From contig CAWGKT010000015.1 of NCBI GenBank assembly GCA_963823215.1, forward strand, positions 1 through 64,000: DNA of 64,000 nt, in the 5' to 3' direction. This DNA is from CAIWHR01 sp963823215 (GTDB lineage Bacteria > Pseudomonadota > Gammaproteobacteria > Burkholderiales > Casimicrobiaceae). Under the pieces are notes generated by a model. That model had not been told where the DNA came from. It was given only the letters and a program-made list of their open reading frames with translations, and searched no databases. The position numbers were made by a program, and so were the translations under genes. This document shows, one piece after another, positions 18,669-28,557 of the stretch (positions within the stretch are counted from its first letter, which is position 1; each line of letters starts with the position of its first letter).

Positions 18669-18995
18669 TCAAAACGGCAGCTTGAAACCCGGCGGCATCG
18701 GCATCCCCATCGTAAGGCCCGACATCTTCTCCTGCGTCGTGGTCTCGACGCGACGCACGGCATCGTTGACGGCCGCGGCGAGCAGGTCCTCCAGCATGTC
18801 CTTGTCCTCGGAGAGCAGCGACGGATCGATGGTCACCCGCTTCACGTCGTGTCGGCAGGTCATCACGACCTTGACGAGGCCCGCGCCCGCCTGCCCTTCG
18901 ACCTGGGTCTGCGCGAGCTCCTCCTGCGCCTTCTTCATGTTGTCCTGCATCTGCTGCGCCTGCTTCATGAGGCCAGCGAGTTGATTCTTCATCAT
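18669..18995 (-). CDS. ybaB: nucleoid-associated protein YbaB/EbfC
   Basis: Small dimeric DNA-binding protein. The 108 residues begin MMKNQLAGLMKQAQQMQDNM and contain TIDPSLL and EDLLAAAVNDA, both typical. The C-terminus is a short flexible segment rich in Met, Gly and Pro. The ATG at 18995 has AGGAAG upstream. It lies between dnaX (52 bp) and recR (39 bp). Confidence 0.95.
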   Translation of the reverse strand: MMKNQLAGLMKQAQQMQDNMKKAQEELAQTQVEGQAGAGLVKVVMTCRHDVKRVTIDPSLLSEDKDMLEDLLAAAVNDAVRRVETTTQEKMSGLTMGMPMPPGFKLPF

Positions 18996-19047
18996 CGGAC
19001 AGTCTTCCTGGTGAAGGTGCGGGCGAGGGCGACCTGGGCAATGGGAA

Positions 19048-20778
19048 TCACGACACGGGCTTGATCGAATCGGGCAGTATTTTCGCATCAAACCGGGCCA
19101 GCGCATCCTGCACGAAGGGCTCCCCTCGAAACGCCGCCTCGGTCCGGGCTTTCTGCTCGGCCTGCTCCCGGCTCCTCTGCGCCGCCAGCGAAGCATCGGC
19201 CGCGGAACCCACCTCGAAGGCGAGTATCCATTTCCGGCCGGTGGCCTGGTCGATTGCCCCCTTGAGTTTGTCGGCGTAGGCCTTGTCCGCGAGGTGCTTG
19301 TGTGTCGCGGGCAGTGCCAGCGTCAGCACGTTGCCTGCGATGGACTTGAGCTCGGTCTGGGCGGCGAGCTGTGCCGCCATGGGGGCCAGGCGAAGGACGG
19401 TCACGAAGGCGGGCCACGCGGCCGGATCCGTCGGCATCGGTGTACGGGTGGGAGGCTCGGATCCACCCGGCGCCGGCGCACTCGCCGGTGCGGTCAACGG
19501 CGCGCCCGCCGGCACCGTCGCGGGCGCGGCCGTCGGCGCGTCCACAGGCGTCGCACCCTTGGTCGCGTCGCGCGCCGGCGCGCTGGTGCGCAGCGCAGCA
19601 GCGGCATCGACGGTGGCCGCAGCGCACGCCACGGCGTCGCGCCTGACCGGATTTCGCCGCGGCGCTTCCTTCACCTCACCCGCCTTGGGCACGCCGCCAG
19701 GCTCGAACGCGAGCAGCCGCAGGAGGGTCATCGAAAATCCTGTCGCCTCGTCCGGCGCCAACGGGAGATCCGCGCGGCCCTGCACGCATATCTGGTAGGC
19801 GAGCTGGACCATCTCGGGCGTGAGTCGCGCGGCAAGGGCGTCCACGCGGCCGGCGTCGTCCATCGCTGTCGCCGCCTGCGGCACGGTCTGCGCCACGGCG
19901 ATCCGATGGAACAGCGACGCGAGATCCTCGAGAGCCGAAGCGAACGCGATGCTGCGGCTCGCCATCGCATCGACCTCGGCGAGGAGTGCGGGCCCGTCGT
20001 CGGCGACGAGCGCGTCGACGATCCGGTACACGTATTCGGTGTCGACCGCGCCCAGCATCGTGCGCACGACCGCCTCCCGCACGTCGCCTCCGCCATAGGC
20101 GATGGCTTGGTCGAGCAGCGACAGCGCATCGCGCATGGAACCGTGCGCGGCACGTGCGATCAGTGCAAGCGCAGGCGGGTCGCCGGCGATGCCCTCCGCC
20201 TTCAGGATGGACGCCATCAGGTCGGCGATCAGCGCCGGCGCCAGCTGCTTCAGGTTGAACTGCAGGCAGCGCGAGAGCACCGTCACGGGTATCTTCTGCG
20301 GGTCCGTCGTCGCCAGCACGAACTTGACGTGCTCGGGCGGCTCCTCGAGCGTCTTCAGCATCGAATTGAACGCGGCCTTCGACAGCATGTGCACTTCGTC
20401 GATCAGGTAGACCTTGAAGCGCCCGACGGTCGGCATGTAGCGCGCGTTGTCCAGCACCTCGCGCATGTTGTCGATGCCGGTGTTCGACGCGGCGTCGAGC
20501 TCGAGCAGGTCGACGAAGCGGCCCGCGTCGATGTCCATGCAGGCGGGGCAGCTGCCGCAGGGCGTCGCGGTGATGCCGTTGGTGATGCAATTGAGGCTCT
20601 TCGCCAGTATCCGCGCGATCGTCGTCTTGCCGACGCCGCGCGTCCCCGTGAGAAGGTAGGCATGGTGCAGGCGGTTGCGCGTCAGCGCGTTGGTCAGCGC
20701 GGTGACCACGTGCTCCTGGCCGACGAGCTCCGAGAACGTCTTCGGTCGCCACTTGCGGGCGAGTGCCTGGTAGCTCAT
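19048..20778 (-). CDS. dnaX: DNA polymerase III subunit gamma/tau
   Basis: ATPase of the clamp loader that also links the two core polymerases. The 576-residue protein starts MSYQALARKWRPKTFSELVG and has Walker A GTRGVGKTT (residues 45-53). It has a zinc site (Cys64, Cys74, Cys77, Cys80), a Walker B region YLIDEVHMLS and sensor LSRCLQFNLKQL. Residues about 385-460 form an Ala/Pro-rich linker before the tau-specific C-terminal part. I see no A-rich slippery heptamer of the kind that makes gamma in E. coli. The ATG at 20778 is chosen for its match to the family. Confidence 0.95.
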   Translation of the reverse strand: MSYQALARKWRPKTFSELVGQEHVVTALTNALTRNRLHHAYLLTGTRGVGKTTIARILAKSLNCITNGITATPCGSCPACMDIDAGRFVDLLELDAASNTGIDNMREVLDNARYMPTVGRFKVYLIDEVHMLSKAAFNSMLKTLEEPPEHVKFVLATTDPQKIPVTVLSRCLQFNLKQLAPALIADLMASILKAEGIAGDPPALALIARAAHGSMRDALSLLDQAIAYGGGDVREAVVRTMLGAVDTEYVYRIVDALVADDGPALLAEVDAMASRSIAFASALEDLASLFHRIAVAQTVPQAATAMDDAGRVDALAARLTPEMVQLAYQICVQGRADLPLAPDEATGFSMTLLRLLAFEPGGVPKAGEVKEAPRRNPVRRDAVACAAATVDAAAALRTSAPARDATKGATPVDAPTAAPATVPAGAPLTAPASAPAPGGSEPPTRTPMPTDPAAWPAFVTVLRLAPMAAQLAAQTELKSIAGNVLTLALPATHKHLADKAYADKLKGAIDQATGRKWILAFEVGSAADASLAAQRSREQAEQKARTEAAFRGEPFVQDALARFDAKILPDSIKPVS

Positions 20779-20821
20779 GGGTCGGACAATTCGCGCATCG
20801 GTTGGCCGGACGGAGCGCAGC

Positions 20822-20948
20822 AATTTGCCGCCATTTCGGCGTCAGGCGAGGCGCGACGAAGGTTGCGGACGCGCCGTGTACATGATACGTACACAAGCGG
20901 CCGCAACCGAGGAGTAACGAAGCATCACGCCGAAATGGCGAGCAAATT
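20822..20948. repeat. 127-bp nested palindrome between ffs and dnaX
   Basis: Three inverted repeats share one centre near 20885. The outer arms, 20822-20842 and 20927-20948, match over about 21 bp with a single-base gap. The middle arms are GGTTGCGG (20861-20868) and CCGCAACC (20901-20908). The inner arms are GTGTAC (20876-20881) and GTACAC (20889-20894). Each outer arm also contains its own mini-hairpin, CGCC-ATTTC-GGCG or its complement. It starts 5 bp beyond the 3' end of the 4.5S RNA and ends 44 bp before dnaX. It could be a mobile palindromic repeat, an RNA processing or termination structure, or an operator. Confidence 0.75.
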
Positions 20949-20952
20949 GGGT

Positions 20953-21048
20953 GGCGAGCCGTTCCCCCGGCACTTGCAGTTGATCGCTGTGGCTGCTTCC
21001 TTCCGGACCTGACCAGGTTCGCGACGCTGCAATGCGGGGCGACCCGCC
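20953..21048 (-). ncRNA. ffs: signal recognition particle 4.5S RNA
   Basis: The minus strand contains GGTCAGGTCCGGAAGGAAGC, the conserved SRP RNA apical region with the GGAA tetraloop and the symmetric and asymmetric loops that bind Ffh. The ends GGCGGGTCG and CGGCTCGCC pair to close a long hairpin of about 96 nt. The ends are set by this pairing and could be off by a few bases. ffs next to dnaX is common in betaproteobacteria. Confidence 0.95.
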
Positions 21049-21081
21049 GTTGATCGGTTGCGCATGCTGCGCAGACTGGGG

Positions 21082-21110
21082 ATTATCGGCTATCGGCGGC
21101 GTTGCGGCAA
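21082..21110 (-). promoter_or_regulatory. promoter of the 4.5S RNA gene
   Basis: The minus strand has TTGCCG (21105-21110), a 17-bp spacer and GATAAT (21082-21087). The predicted start is about 25 nt before the mature 5' end, matching the processed leader known for this RNA in E. coli. Confidence 0.65.
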
Positions 21111-21143
21111 GGCGGCTGCAAGGTGCCCGGCGTCACGGGCCGC

Positions 21144-21149
21144 TATAAT
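21144..21149 (+). promoter_or_regulatory. -10 element for the mltF-type gene
   Basis: A perfect TATAAT lies at 21144-21149 on the plus strand, with no strong -35. A start of transcription near 21156 would exclude upstream in-frame ATGs as translation starts and fits the GTG at 21202. Confidence 0.5.
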
Positions 21150-21201
21150 CCGGCGCATCGCCGTCCGCTGCGTCCGTGCCGCCATCGCCATCCGACCGAC
21201 A

Positions 21202-22698
21202 GTGCGTCCGTTTCACCGCGCCCTACTGCTCCTGGCGGGCCTCGCCATCGCGATTGCCATCGCATTGTTCCCGAGCGTTCAAGGTCCCCGGCCCTTGTCG
21301 GCGCCGGAGGTGGCGCAGGAACTGATCGTCCTCGTCCGCCCGGGCCCGGCCTTCTACTTTCCCGGGCCGGACGGCGACCTCACGGGATTCGACGTCGACC
21401 TCGCCCGCCGTTTTGCCGCCGAGAAGAGATTGCCGCTCCGATTCGCGCTTGCCGATTCCACGGCGCAGGTGATGGCCGCGATCGCCAGCGGCGAAGCACA
21501 TATCGGCGCGGGCGGATTGTACCGGCCGCCATCCTCGACCGAGGCGGCCGCGGCCGCTGCGCCCGCGAAGACAGCCGAACCAACCGCGGGCGAGGCGACA
21601 ACTGACGTGTTGTGGACGACGGGAGTGGTGTCCGCCCAACCGGTGCTGATCTACAACCGCGACGGCTACAAGCCGGCGAACTGGGGCGATCTTGATGGCG
21701 AGACCGTCGCGTTCGTCGCGGATGCAGGCTTCGAATCCGACATCGCCGCCACACGCGAGATACATCCGGGCATCCGTTGGGAATCGCTGGCATTGCCGTC
21801 CGTCGCCGCGCTCATCGCCCAGGTTTCGGACGGGACCGTCGGTTACGCGATCGTCGGCTCGCTCGCCGCCTCGCTCGCGCACAACGTCTACGTCGACTTC
21901 GAGGTCGCATTTCCCGCCGGCAGAAAACGCGAGGTCGCCTGGGTCGTGCCGTCGCGTTTCGATGATCTGCGGCAGGAGCTCGACCGCTTTCTCGCACGGT
22001 TGCGGCGCGATGGCACACTCGCCCGCCTCACCGACCGCTATCTGCCGGACCCGCGCCAGATCCAGCGCGTCGACGCCAGCGTGCTGCAGGAACGGATGCG
22101 CACGGTGCTGCCGCAGTACCTGCACCTGTTCCACGATGCCCAGGAAAAAAGCGGGATCGAATGGCGGCTGCTCGCTGCGATCGCGTATCAGGAGTCGCAA
22201 TGGGACCCGGCAGCCACCAGCCCCACCGGCGTGCGCGGGATCATGCAGATCACCGAGGACACGGCCAGGCACCTCGGGGTCAGGGACCTCCTCGACCCCG
22301 CGCAGAATGTCGTCGCCGCGGGGCGCTATCTGCATGAGCTCAAGGCCAAGCTCCCCCCGCGCATTCACGATCCTGATCGAACTTGGTTGGCACTCGCCGC
22401 ATTCAACATCGGCTTGGGCCACCTCGAGGATGCCCGCATCCTCGCGCAGAAGCAGAAGCTCGATCCGGACCTCTGGAGCGACGTCAAGAAGGTGTTGCCG
22501 TTGCTGGCGATCCCGGAGTACTACCAGCAGGCGAAACTGGGCTACGCCAGGGGCGGGATGCCGGTGGCCTTCGTCGACCGGGTGCGCGGGTATTACGATG
22601 TTCTGCTCGCGCACGCGCCGGCGCACCGGCCACGCCTCGGCGTGTTCAGCACCACCGCCGGGCCGGACGCGCCGGCTTCCGGAATCCGGAAACCATAA
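21202..22698 (+). CDS. mltF: MltF-type membrane-bound lytic murein transglycosylase
   Basis: Cleaves peptidoglycan glycan strands to give anhydro-muropeptides. An N-terminal anchor (ALLLLAGLAIAIAIALF) precedes a periplasmic substrate-binding-like domain with FDVDLARRFAAEKRLPLRFA. An Ala-rich insert follows, then a C-terminal SLT domain. In the SLT domain the catalytic Glu is in AIAYQESQWDP, followed by GVRGIMQITEDTARHLG and LALAAFNIGLGHLEDA. I chose the GTG at 21202 (498 residues). An in-frame ATG at 21058 would add 48 basic residues but lies upstream of the likely promoter. No obvious lipobox is present. Confidence 0.87.
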   Translation: MRPFHRALLLLAGLAIAIAIALFPSVQGPRPLSAPEVAQELIVLVRPGPAFYFPGPDGDLTGFDVDLARRFAAEKRLPLRFALADSTAQVMAAIASGEAHIGAGGLYRPPSSTEAAAAAAPAKTAEPTAGEATTDVLWTTGVVSAQPVLIYNRDGYKPANWGDLDGETVAFVADAGFESDIAATREIHPGIRWESLALPSVAALIAQVSDGTVGYAIVGSLAASLAHNVYVDFEVAFPAGRKREVAWVVPSRFDDLRQELDRFLARLRRDGTLARLTDRYLPDPRQIQRVDASVLQERMRTVLPQYLHLFHDAQEKSGIEWRLLAAIAYQESQWDPAATSPTGVRGIMQITEDTARHLGVRDLLDPAQNVVAAGRYLHELKAKLPPRIHDPDRTWLALAAFNIGLGHLEDARILAQKQKLDPDLWSDVKKVLPLLAIPEYYQQAKLGYARGGMPVAFVDRVRGYYDVLLAHAPAHRPRLGVFSTTAGPDAPASGIRKP

Positions 22699-22718
22699 CA
22701 ACCGCAAATGGAGTCGTC

Positions 22719-23489
22719 ATGGATTGGCTAGCGTCGCCGGAGGCGTGGATCGCGCTCCTCACCCTTACCGGGCTCGAGATCGTCCTCGGTGTGGACAACA
22801 TCATCTTCATCTCGATCCTCGTGGGCCGCCTGCCGGCGGAACAGCGGGCGCGGGCCCGCATCATCGGCCTCGGGCTCGCCATGGTGATGCGCATCGCCCT
22901 GCTGCTGTCGCTCGCGTGGATGATGCGCCTCACCGATCCGCTGTTCTCGGTCTTCCGCCAGGGCTTTTCCGGACGCGACCTGATCCTGCTCTTCGGCGGG
23001 CTGTTCCTGCTCGCGAAATCCGTGATGGAGATCCACAACTCCCTCGAAGGCGAGGCGACGGATGCCCACGGCGCGCCCCGCCCGGCCGCCTTCTACGGCA
23101 CGCTGGTCCAGATCGCCATCATCGACATCGTCTTTTCGCTGGACTCGGTGATCACCGCGGTCGGCATGGTCGACGACATCCCGGTCATGGTGCTCGCCAT
23201 CGTCATCGCCGTCGCCGTGATGATGTTCGCCGCCAAGCCGATCGGCGATTACGTCGATGCGCATCCCACGATCAAGATGCTGGCGCTCGCATTCCTGATC
23301 CTGATCGGGGTGGCGCTGATCGGGGAGGGTTTCGAACTGCACATCCCGAAGGGCTACATCTATTTCGCGATGGCTTTCGCCGTGGCAGTGGAAATGCTCA
23401 ACCTGCGGCTGCGCAAGAAGCGGCAGCCGATCAGGCTGCACAAGGATCTGGAGGCCAACGAGAGACCGCGCGACACGCCCGGATCGTGA
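22719..23489 (+). CDS. TerC family integral membrane protein
   Basis: The 256-residue protein belongs to the TerC family, some members of which export metal ions such as manganese. It has about seven hydrophobic segments and the family motifs GLEIVLGVDNIIFISI and IDIVFSLDSVITAVGM, whose acidic residues lie within the membrane. A basic C-terminal tail follows (RLRKKRQPIRLHKD). The ATG at 22719 starts MDWLASPEAW, 21 bp after the mltF stop. The ion handled is not known. Confidence 0.9.
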   Translation: MDWLASPEAWIALLTLTGLEIVLGVDNIIFISILVGRLPAEQRARARIIGLGLAMVMRIALLLSLAWMMRLTDPLFSVFRQGFSGRDLILLFGGLFLLAKSVMEIHNSLEGEATDAHGAPRPAAFYGTLVQIAIIDIVFSLDSVITAVGMVDDIPVMVLAIVIAVAVMMFAAKPIGDYVDAHPTIKMLALAFLILIGVALIGEGFELHIPKGYIYFAMAFAVAVEMLNLRLRKKRQPIRLHKDLEANERPRDTPGS

Positions 23490-23539
23490 CGTGGGCGGCG
23501 GCTCCCGGTTTCGCTGCTGCGGCCCCATAATGGAGCCTC

Positions 23540-24370
23540 ATGATGCGCGCAGCGCCGTGGTTCGGCGTCCTCCTCCTTCTGCTGGCGATGGCAACCGGTG
23601 TGCCCGCCGCCGCTCCAGCGACCGCATTCGTCGACGAGCTGACGTGGCCCGAGCTGAGGGACCAGGTTCGCGCCGGACGCACGACCATCATCATCCCGAT
23701 CGGCGGCACCGAGCAGAATGGTCCGCACATGGTGCTGGGCAAGCACAACGCGCGGGCCAGGGCGCTTGCCGGGCAGATCGCGCAGACGCTCGGCAATGCG
23801 CTGGTGGCACCGGTCCTGGCCTACGTGCCCGAAGGGAGCATCGAGCCCCCGACGGCGCACATGCGCTTTCCCGGAACGATCACCGTGCCCGAGGCCGCGT
23901 TCGAGCAGGTCATCGCGTCCGCGGCGCGCAGTTTCAAGCTCCACGGCTTTCGCGACATCGTGCTGCTCGGCGATCACGGCGGCTATCAGAAGAGCCTGCG
24001 GGCCGTGGCGAATCGGCTGAACAAGGAGTGGAGTGCCACGACCGTCCGCGTGCACGCGATCGAGGAGTATTACCGGGTCACCGAGACCGCGTACGCGCAG
24101 GCCCTGCGCAGCCGCGGTTACCGCGACGACGAGATCGGCACCCACGCCGGTCTGGCCGACACGTCGCTCGCGCTGGCGGTCGACCCCGGACTCGTCCGGA
24201 CCGAACACCTGCAGCCCGGCGCGAAGCTGGGTGCTGCCGAGGGCGTCTATGGCGATCCGCGCCGAGCGTCCGCCGAGCTCGGGCAATTGGGCGTGGATGC
24301 GATCGTGTCGGCGACGGTCGACGCGATCCGGCGCGCCACCGCCCGCAGCCAGTCGTCGGGCCGACCTTGA
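23540..24370 (+). CDS. exported creatininase-family protein
   Basis: Creatininase-family enzymes are metal-dependent amidohydrolases of small cyclic amides. This 276-residue member has an N-terminal signal peptide (WFGVLLLLLAMATGVPAAAPA), so it should act in the periplasm, unlike classical creatininases. Candidate metal-site motifs are GGTEQNGPHMVLGKHN, LLGDHGGYQ and THAGLADTS. In the last one, Asp stands where many members have Glu. Its neighbour is an exported beta-propeller protein. The substrate is unknown. Confidence 0.82.
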   Translation: MMRAAPWFGVLLLLLAMATGVPAAAPATAFVDELTWPELRDQVRAGRTTIIIPIGGTEQNGPHMVLGKHNARARALAGQIAQTLGNALVAPVLAYVPEGSIEPPTAHMRFPGTITVPEAAFEQVIASAARSFKLHGFRDIVLLGDHGGYQKSLRAVANRLNKEWSATTVRVHAIEEYYRVTETAYAQALRSRGYRDDEIGTHAGLADTSLALAVDPGLVRTEHLQPGAKLGAAEGVYGDPRRASAELGQLGVDAIVSATVDAIRRATARSQSSGRP

Positions 24371-24425
24371 GCTGCGTGCTGCGCGCGTCTCCCCCTATCG
24401 TCAACGCAATCATCCTGGAGTTCTC

Positions 24426-25685
24426 ATGCCCTTCCGGAATTTGTCTCGTTCGTTGCCTCGGGTCTTCTGGCTCGGCCTCGGGGTCGGTGCGCTCGTCTGG
24501 GCGCAGGCTCCGGCGCGACCGCCCAGGCCTGAGGCTGCGCCGGCAGTAGCCACGGTTGCAGGGATGCCGCCGGTCGTCGACCCGGCCAATCTCTACAGCG
24601 AAACGACCGCCGGAAAGCTGGGCGCGACTGTTGCCGGCGATCTGCCGCGCGTCTACGTCCCGCACATACAGTCCAACGACGTCTACGTGATCGACCCGGC
24701 CACGCTCAAGGTCGTCGATCGGTTCAAGGTCGGCGTCAACCCGCAACACGTCGTCCCGTCGTGGGACCTGCGTACGCTGTGGGTCGCCAACAATGCGGAG
24801 AACACGAAGCTCGGCAGCCTCACGCCAATCGATCCGAGAACGGGCAAGCCCGGCGCGTCGCTGAAGGTCGACGATCCGTACAACATGTATTTCACGCCGG
24901 ACGGAAAATCGGCGATCATCGTTGCCGAAGCCTACCAGCGGCTCGATTTCCGCGATCCGCACACGATGGCGATGCAGTCTTCGCTGGAAGTGCCGCAATG
25001 CAAGGGCATCAACCACGCCGATTTCTCGATCGACGGTCGTTACGCGATCTTCACCTGCGAATTCATGGGCACCGTGGCCAAGATCGACCTCGTGAACCGG
25101 AAGGTGCTGGGCTACACGCAGGTGATCCAGCCCGGCCGGCCGACCACCGTCGTCAAGGGGCCCGACGGCAAGGACGAGGTCATCTGCACGACCTGGAAGG
25201 GCATGCCCCAGGACATTCGCGCCTCGCCCGACGGCAAGCTCTTCTTCGTCGCCGACATGATGGCCGACGGCGTGCACGTCGTCGACGGCGACGCATTCAA
25301 GCAGGTCGGCTTCATCGTGACCGGCAAAGGGACGCACGGGCTCTATCCGAGCCGCGACGGGAAAAAGCTCTACGTCGCCAATCGTGGCTCGAACAAGATC
25401 CACGGACCGCCGAAAGGAAAGGGCAGCGTGTCCGTGGTCGACTTCGCGACGCGCACGGTCGACGTGACCTGGCCGATTCCGGGCGGCGGCAGCCCGGACA
25501 TGGGCAACGTGAGCGCGGATGGAAAGACACTCTGGCTCTCGGGTCGCTACGACAACGTCGTTTACGTGTTCGACACGGGGAGCGGCGCCGTCAACATCAT
25601 TCCAGTCGGCAAGGAGCCGCACGGACTCACCGTGTGGCCGCAGCCCGGCCGCTACTCGCTCGGCCACACCGGGAACCTGCGCTGA
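24426..25685 (+). CDS. exported YVTN-type beta-propeller repeat protein
   Basis: The 419-residue protein has a hydrophobic export signal (VFWLGLGVGALVWAQA) and repeated beta-propeller blades such as RVYVPHIQSNDVYVIDPATLKVVDRF. Other blades are GLYPSRDGKKLYVANRGSN and YVFDTGSGAVNIIPVGKEPHG. The family is used for ligand binding or as a redox-enzyme partner; no heme motif (CxxCH) is seen. The ATG at 24426 has GGAG 5 bp upstream. It lies 55 bp after the creatininase-family gene, and the two are probably co-expressed. Confidence 0.82.
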   Translation: MPFRNLSRSLPRVFWLGLGVGALVWAQAPARPPRPEAAPAVATVAGMPPVVDPANLYSETTAGKLGATVAGDLPRVYVPHIQSNDVYVIDPATLKVVDRFKVGVNPQHVVPSWDLRTLWVANNAENTKLGSLTPIDPRTGKPGASLKVDDPYNMYFTPDGKSAIIVAEAYQRLDFRDPHTMAMQSSLEVPQCKGINHADFSIDGRYAIFTCEFMGTVAKIDLVNRKVLGYTQVIQPGRPTTVVKGPDGKDEVICTTWKGMPQDIRASPDGKLFFVADMMADGVHVVDGDAFKQVGFIVTGKGTHGLYPSRDGKKLYVANRGSNKIHGPPKGKGSVSVVDFATRTVDVTWPIPGGGSPDMGNVSADGKTLWLSGRYDNVVYVFDTGSGAVNIIPVGKEPHGLTVWPQPGRYSLGHTGNLR

Positions 25686-25725
25686 CCCGCCGCCGCCAGC
25701 CCGTGGCGACGACAATGCACGAACG

Positions 25726-27039
<1,314 letters not shown>

Positions 27040-27045
27040 GCCGCG

Positions 27046-27051
27046 ATTCTA
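27046..27051 (-). promoter_or_regulatory. -10 element directly before serS
   Basis: The minus strand reads TAGAAT only 6 bp before the serS ATG, with no good -35 and no ribosome binding site. If used, transcription would begin at or next to the ATG and the message would be nearly leaderless. Confidence 0.3.
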
Positions 27052-27091
27052 GCAAATAGGGCGTGGCGGATCCTCAACCGGGGACCAGACG

Positions 27092-28408
27092 TCACTGCTC
27101 GTCGCCGCGCGCCTTCCGGTCCTGCGCGCGCAGCCATTCGAGCTTCTCGCGGATCTTCGCCTCGAGGCCGCGATCGGTCGGCTCGTACCACGATACTTCC
27201 GGCATGTTGTCCGGGAAATAGCGCTCGCCCGCAGCGAAGCCGCCTGCCTCGTCGTGGGCGTAGCGGTAACCCTTGCCGTAGCCGAGGCCCTTCATCAACT
27301 TCGTCGGCGCATTGCGCAGCCGCAGCGGCACCGGCCGCGAGCCGTCCTCGGCGATGAACGCGCGCGCCGCGTTGTAAGCGGTGTACACCGCGTTCGACTT
27401 GGCGGCGCAGGCGAGATAGATCACCGCTTCGGCCAGCGCCAGCTCGCCCTCCGGCGTGCCGAGACGCTCGTAGGTTTCGACCGCGGCCGTGGTCAGTTCC
27501 AGCGCGCGCGGGTCGGCGAGTCCGATGTCCTCGGTCGCCATCCGGATCAGCCTCCGGCCGACGTAGAGCGGATCGGCGCCGCCGTCGAGCATCCGGCACA
27601 TCCAGTAGAGCGCCGCATCCGGATTCGAACCCCGCACCGACTTGTGCAACGCCGAGATCTGGTCGTAGAACGCCTCGCCGCCCTTGTCGAAACGGCGCAG
27701 GCTGCGCGCAATCGTCGCTTCGATGAACGCGACATCGACGGGCGCCTTGCGCCCCTCCCCCGCTGCCGTCGCCAGGTACTCGACCAGATTGACGAGCCGC
27801 CGGCCGTCGCCGTCGGCATAGGCGATCAGTGTCTCGCGCGCCGCCTGATCCAGGTGGAGTCCCGGCGCACCGACCGCGAGCGCGCGCTCGAGCAGGTGCG
27901 AGAGCTCCTCCGCCGACAGCGGCTCCAGCACGTAGACCGCGGCGCGGGACAGGAGCGCGCTGTTGACCTCGAACGAGGGATTCTCGGTCGTCGCGCCGAT
28001 GAACGTCACGAGTCCGGCTTCGACGTAGGGCAGAAACGCGTCCTGCTGGGCCTTGTTGAAACGGTGCACCTCGTCGACGAAGAGGATCGTGTGCCGTCCC
28101 GATTGCGCCAGCGTCGCTTCCGCGCGCGCGACGGCGTCGCGGATGTCCTTGACGCCCGCCAGGACCGCCGACAGCGCGATGAACTCGGCGTTGAAGGCGC
28201 GGGCCATCAATCGCGCGAGCGTGGTCTTGCCCACGCCGGGCGGTCCCCACAGCAGCATCGAATGCGGCTTGCCCGAAGCGAACGCAACCGCCAGCGGCTT
28301 GCCCGGCGCGAGCAGATGACGCTGGCCGATCACCTCGTCGATGGCGGTCGGGCGCAGCCGATCCGCAAGCGGCGCCGCGGGATTGGCGGTGGCAAAGAGA
28401 TCGGTCAC
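27092..28408 (-). CDS. rarA: replication-associated recombination protein A (RarA/MgsA)
   Basis: AAA+ ATPase that acts at stalled replication forks. The 438-residue protein has Walker A GPPGVGKTT (residues 55-63), Walker B ILFVDEVHRFNK (about 108-119) and sensor GATTENPSFEVN. The C-terminal half has YWMCRMLDGGADPLYVGRRL, and the protein ends near RNAPTKLMKGLGYGKGYRYA. It belongs to the lolA-rarA-serS series but is separated from lolA by three plus-strand genes. Confidence 0.96.
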   Translation of the reverse strand: MTDLFATANPAAPLADRLRPTAIDEVIGQRHLLAPGKPLAVAFASGKPHSMLLWGPPGVGKTTLARLMARAFNAEFIALSAVLAGVKDIRDAVARAEATLAQSGRHTILFVDEVHRFNKAQQDAFLPYVEAGLVTFIGATTENPSFEVNSALLSRAAVYVLEPLSAEELSHLLERALAVGAPGLHLDQAARETLIAYADGDGRRLVNLVEYLATAAGEGRKAPVDVAFIEATIARSLRRFDKGGEAFYDQISALHKSVRGSNPDAALYWMCRMLDGGADPLYVGRRLIRMATEDIGLADPRALELTTAAVETYERLGTPEGELALAEAVIYLACAAKSNAVYTAYNAARAFIAEDGSRPVPLRLRNAPTKLMKGLGYGKGYRYAHDEAGGFAAGERYFPDNMPEVSWYEPTDRGLEAKIREKLEWLRAQDRKARGDEQ

Positions 28409-28493
28409 GAATGCACGGATGGCCTAAAGCAGGGCGGCTGCGGTCGTACCGACGGCCGGCGCAGGTACGGGCACACCGCGCAGCCGTCTCGCG

Positions 28494-28523
28494 TTGACCC
28501 CGTCCTTTGCGGCAGCGTAGAGT
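28494..28523 (+). promoter_or_regulatory. promoter candidate for the DUF1499-aldolase-dehydrogenase cassette
   Basis: TTGACC (28494-28499), an 18-bp spacer and TAGAGT (28518-28523) lie about 35 bp before the ATG at 28558. The elements are moderate matches to sigma-70. Confidence 0.4.
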
Positions 28524-28557
28524 CTAGTCTGCATTATCGGCCATTTCGCGGGCATGC

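Noticed and set aside
19048..20778. Programmed frameshift making gamma from tau in dnaX
   Set aside because: No A-rich slippery heptamer is visible in the relevant stretch; tau alone seems to be encoded.
21058..21201. Upstream ATG extension of the mltF-type gene
   Set aside because: The 48-residue extension is Arg-rich without a signal, and it overlaps the ffs promoter and precedes the TATAAT at 21144.
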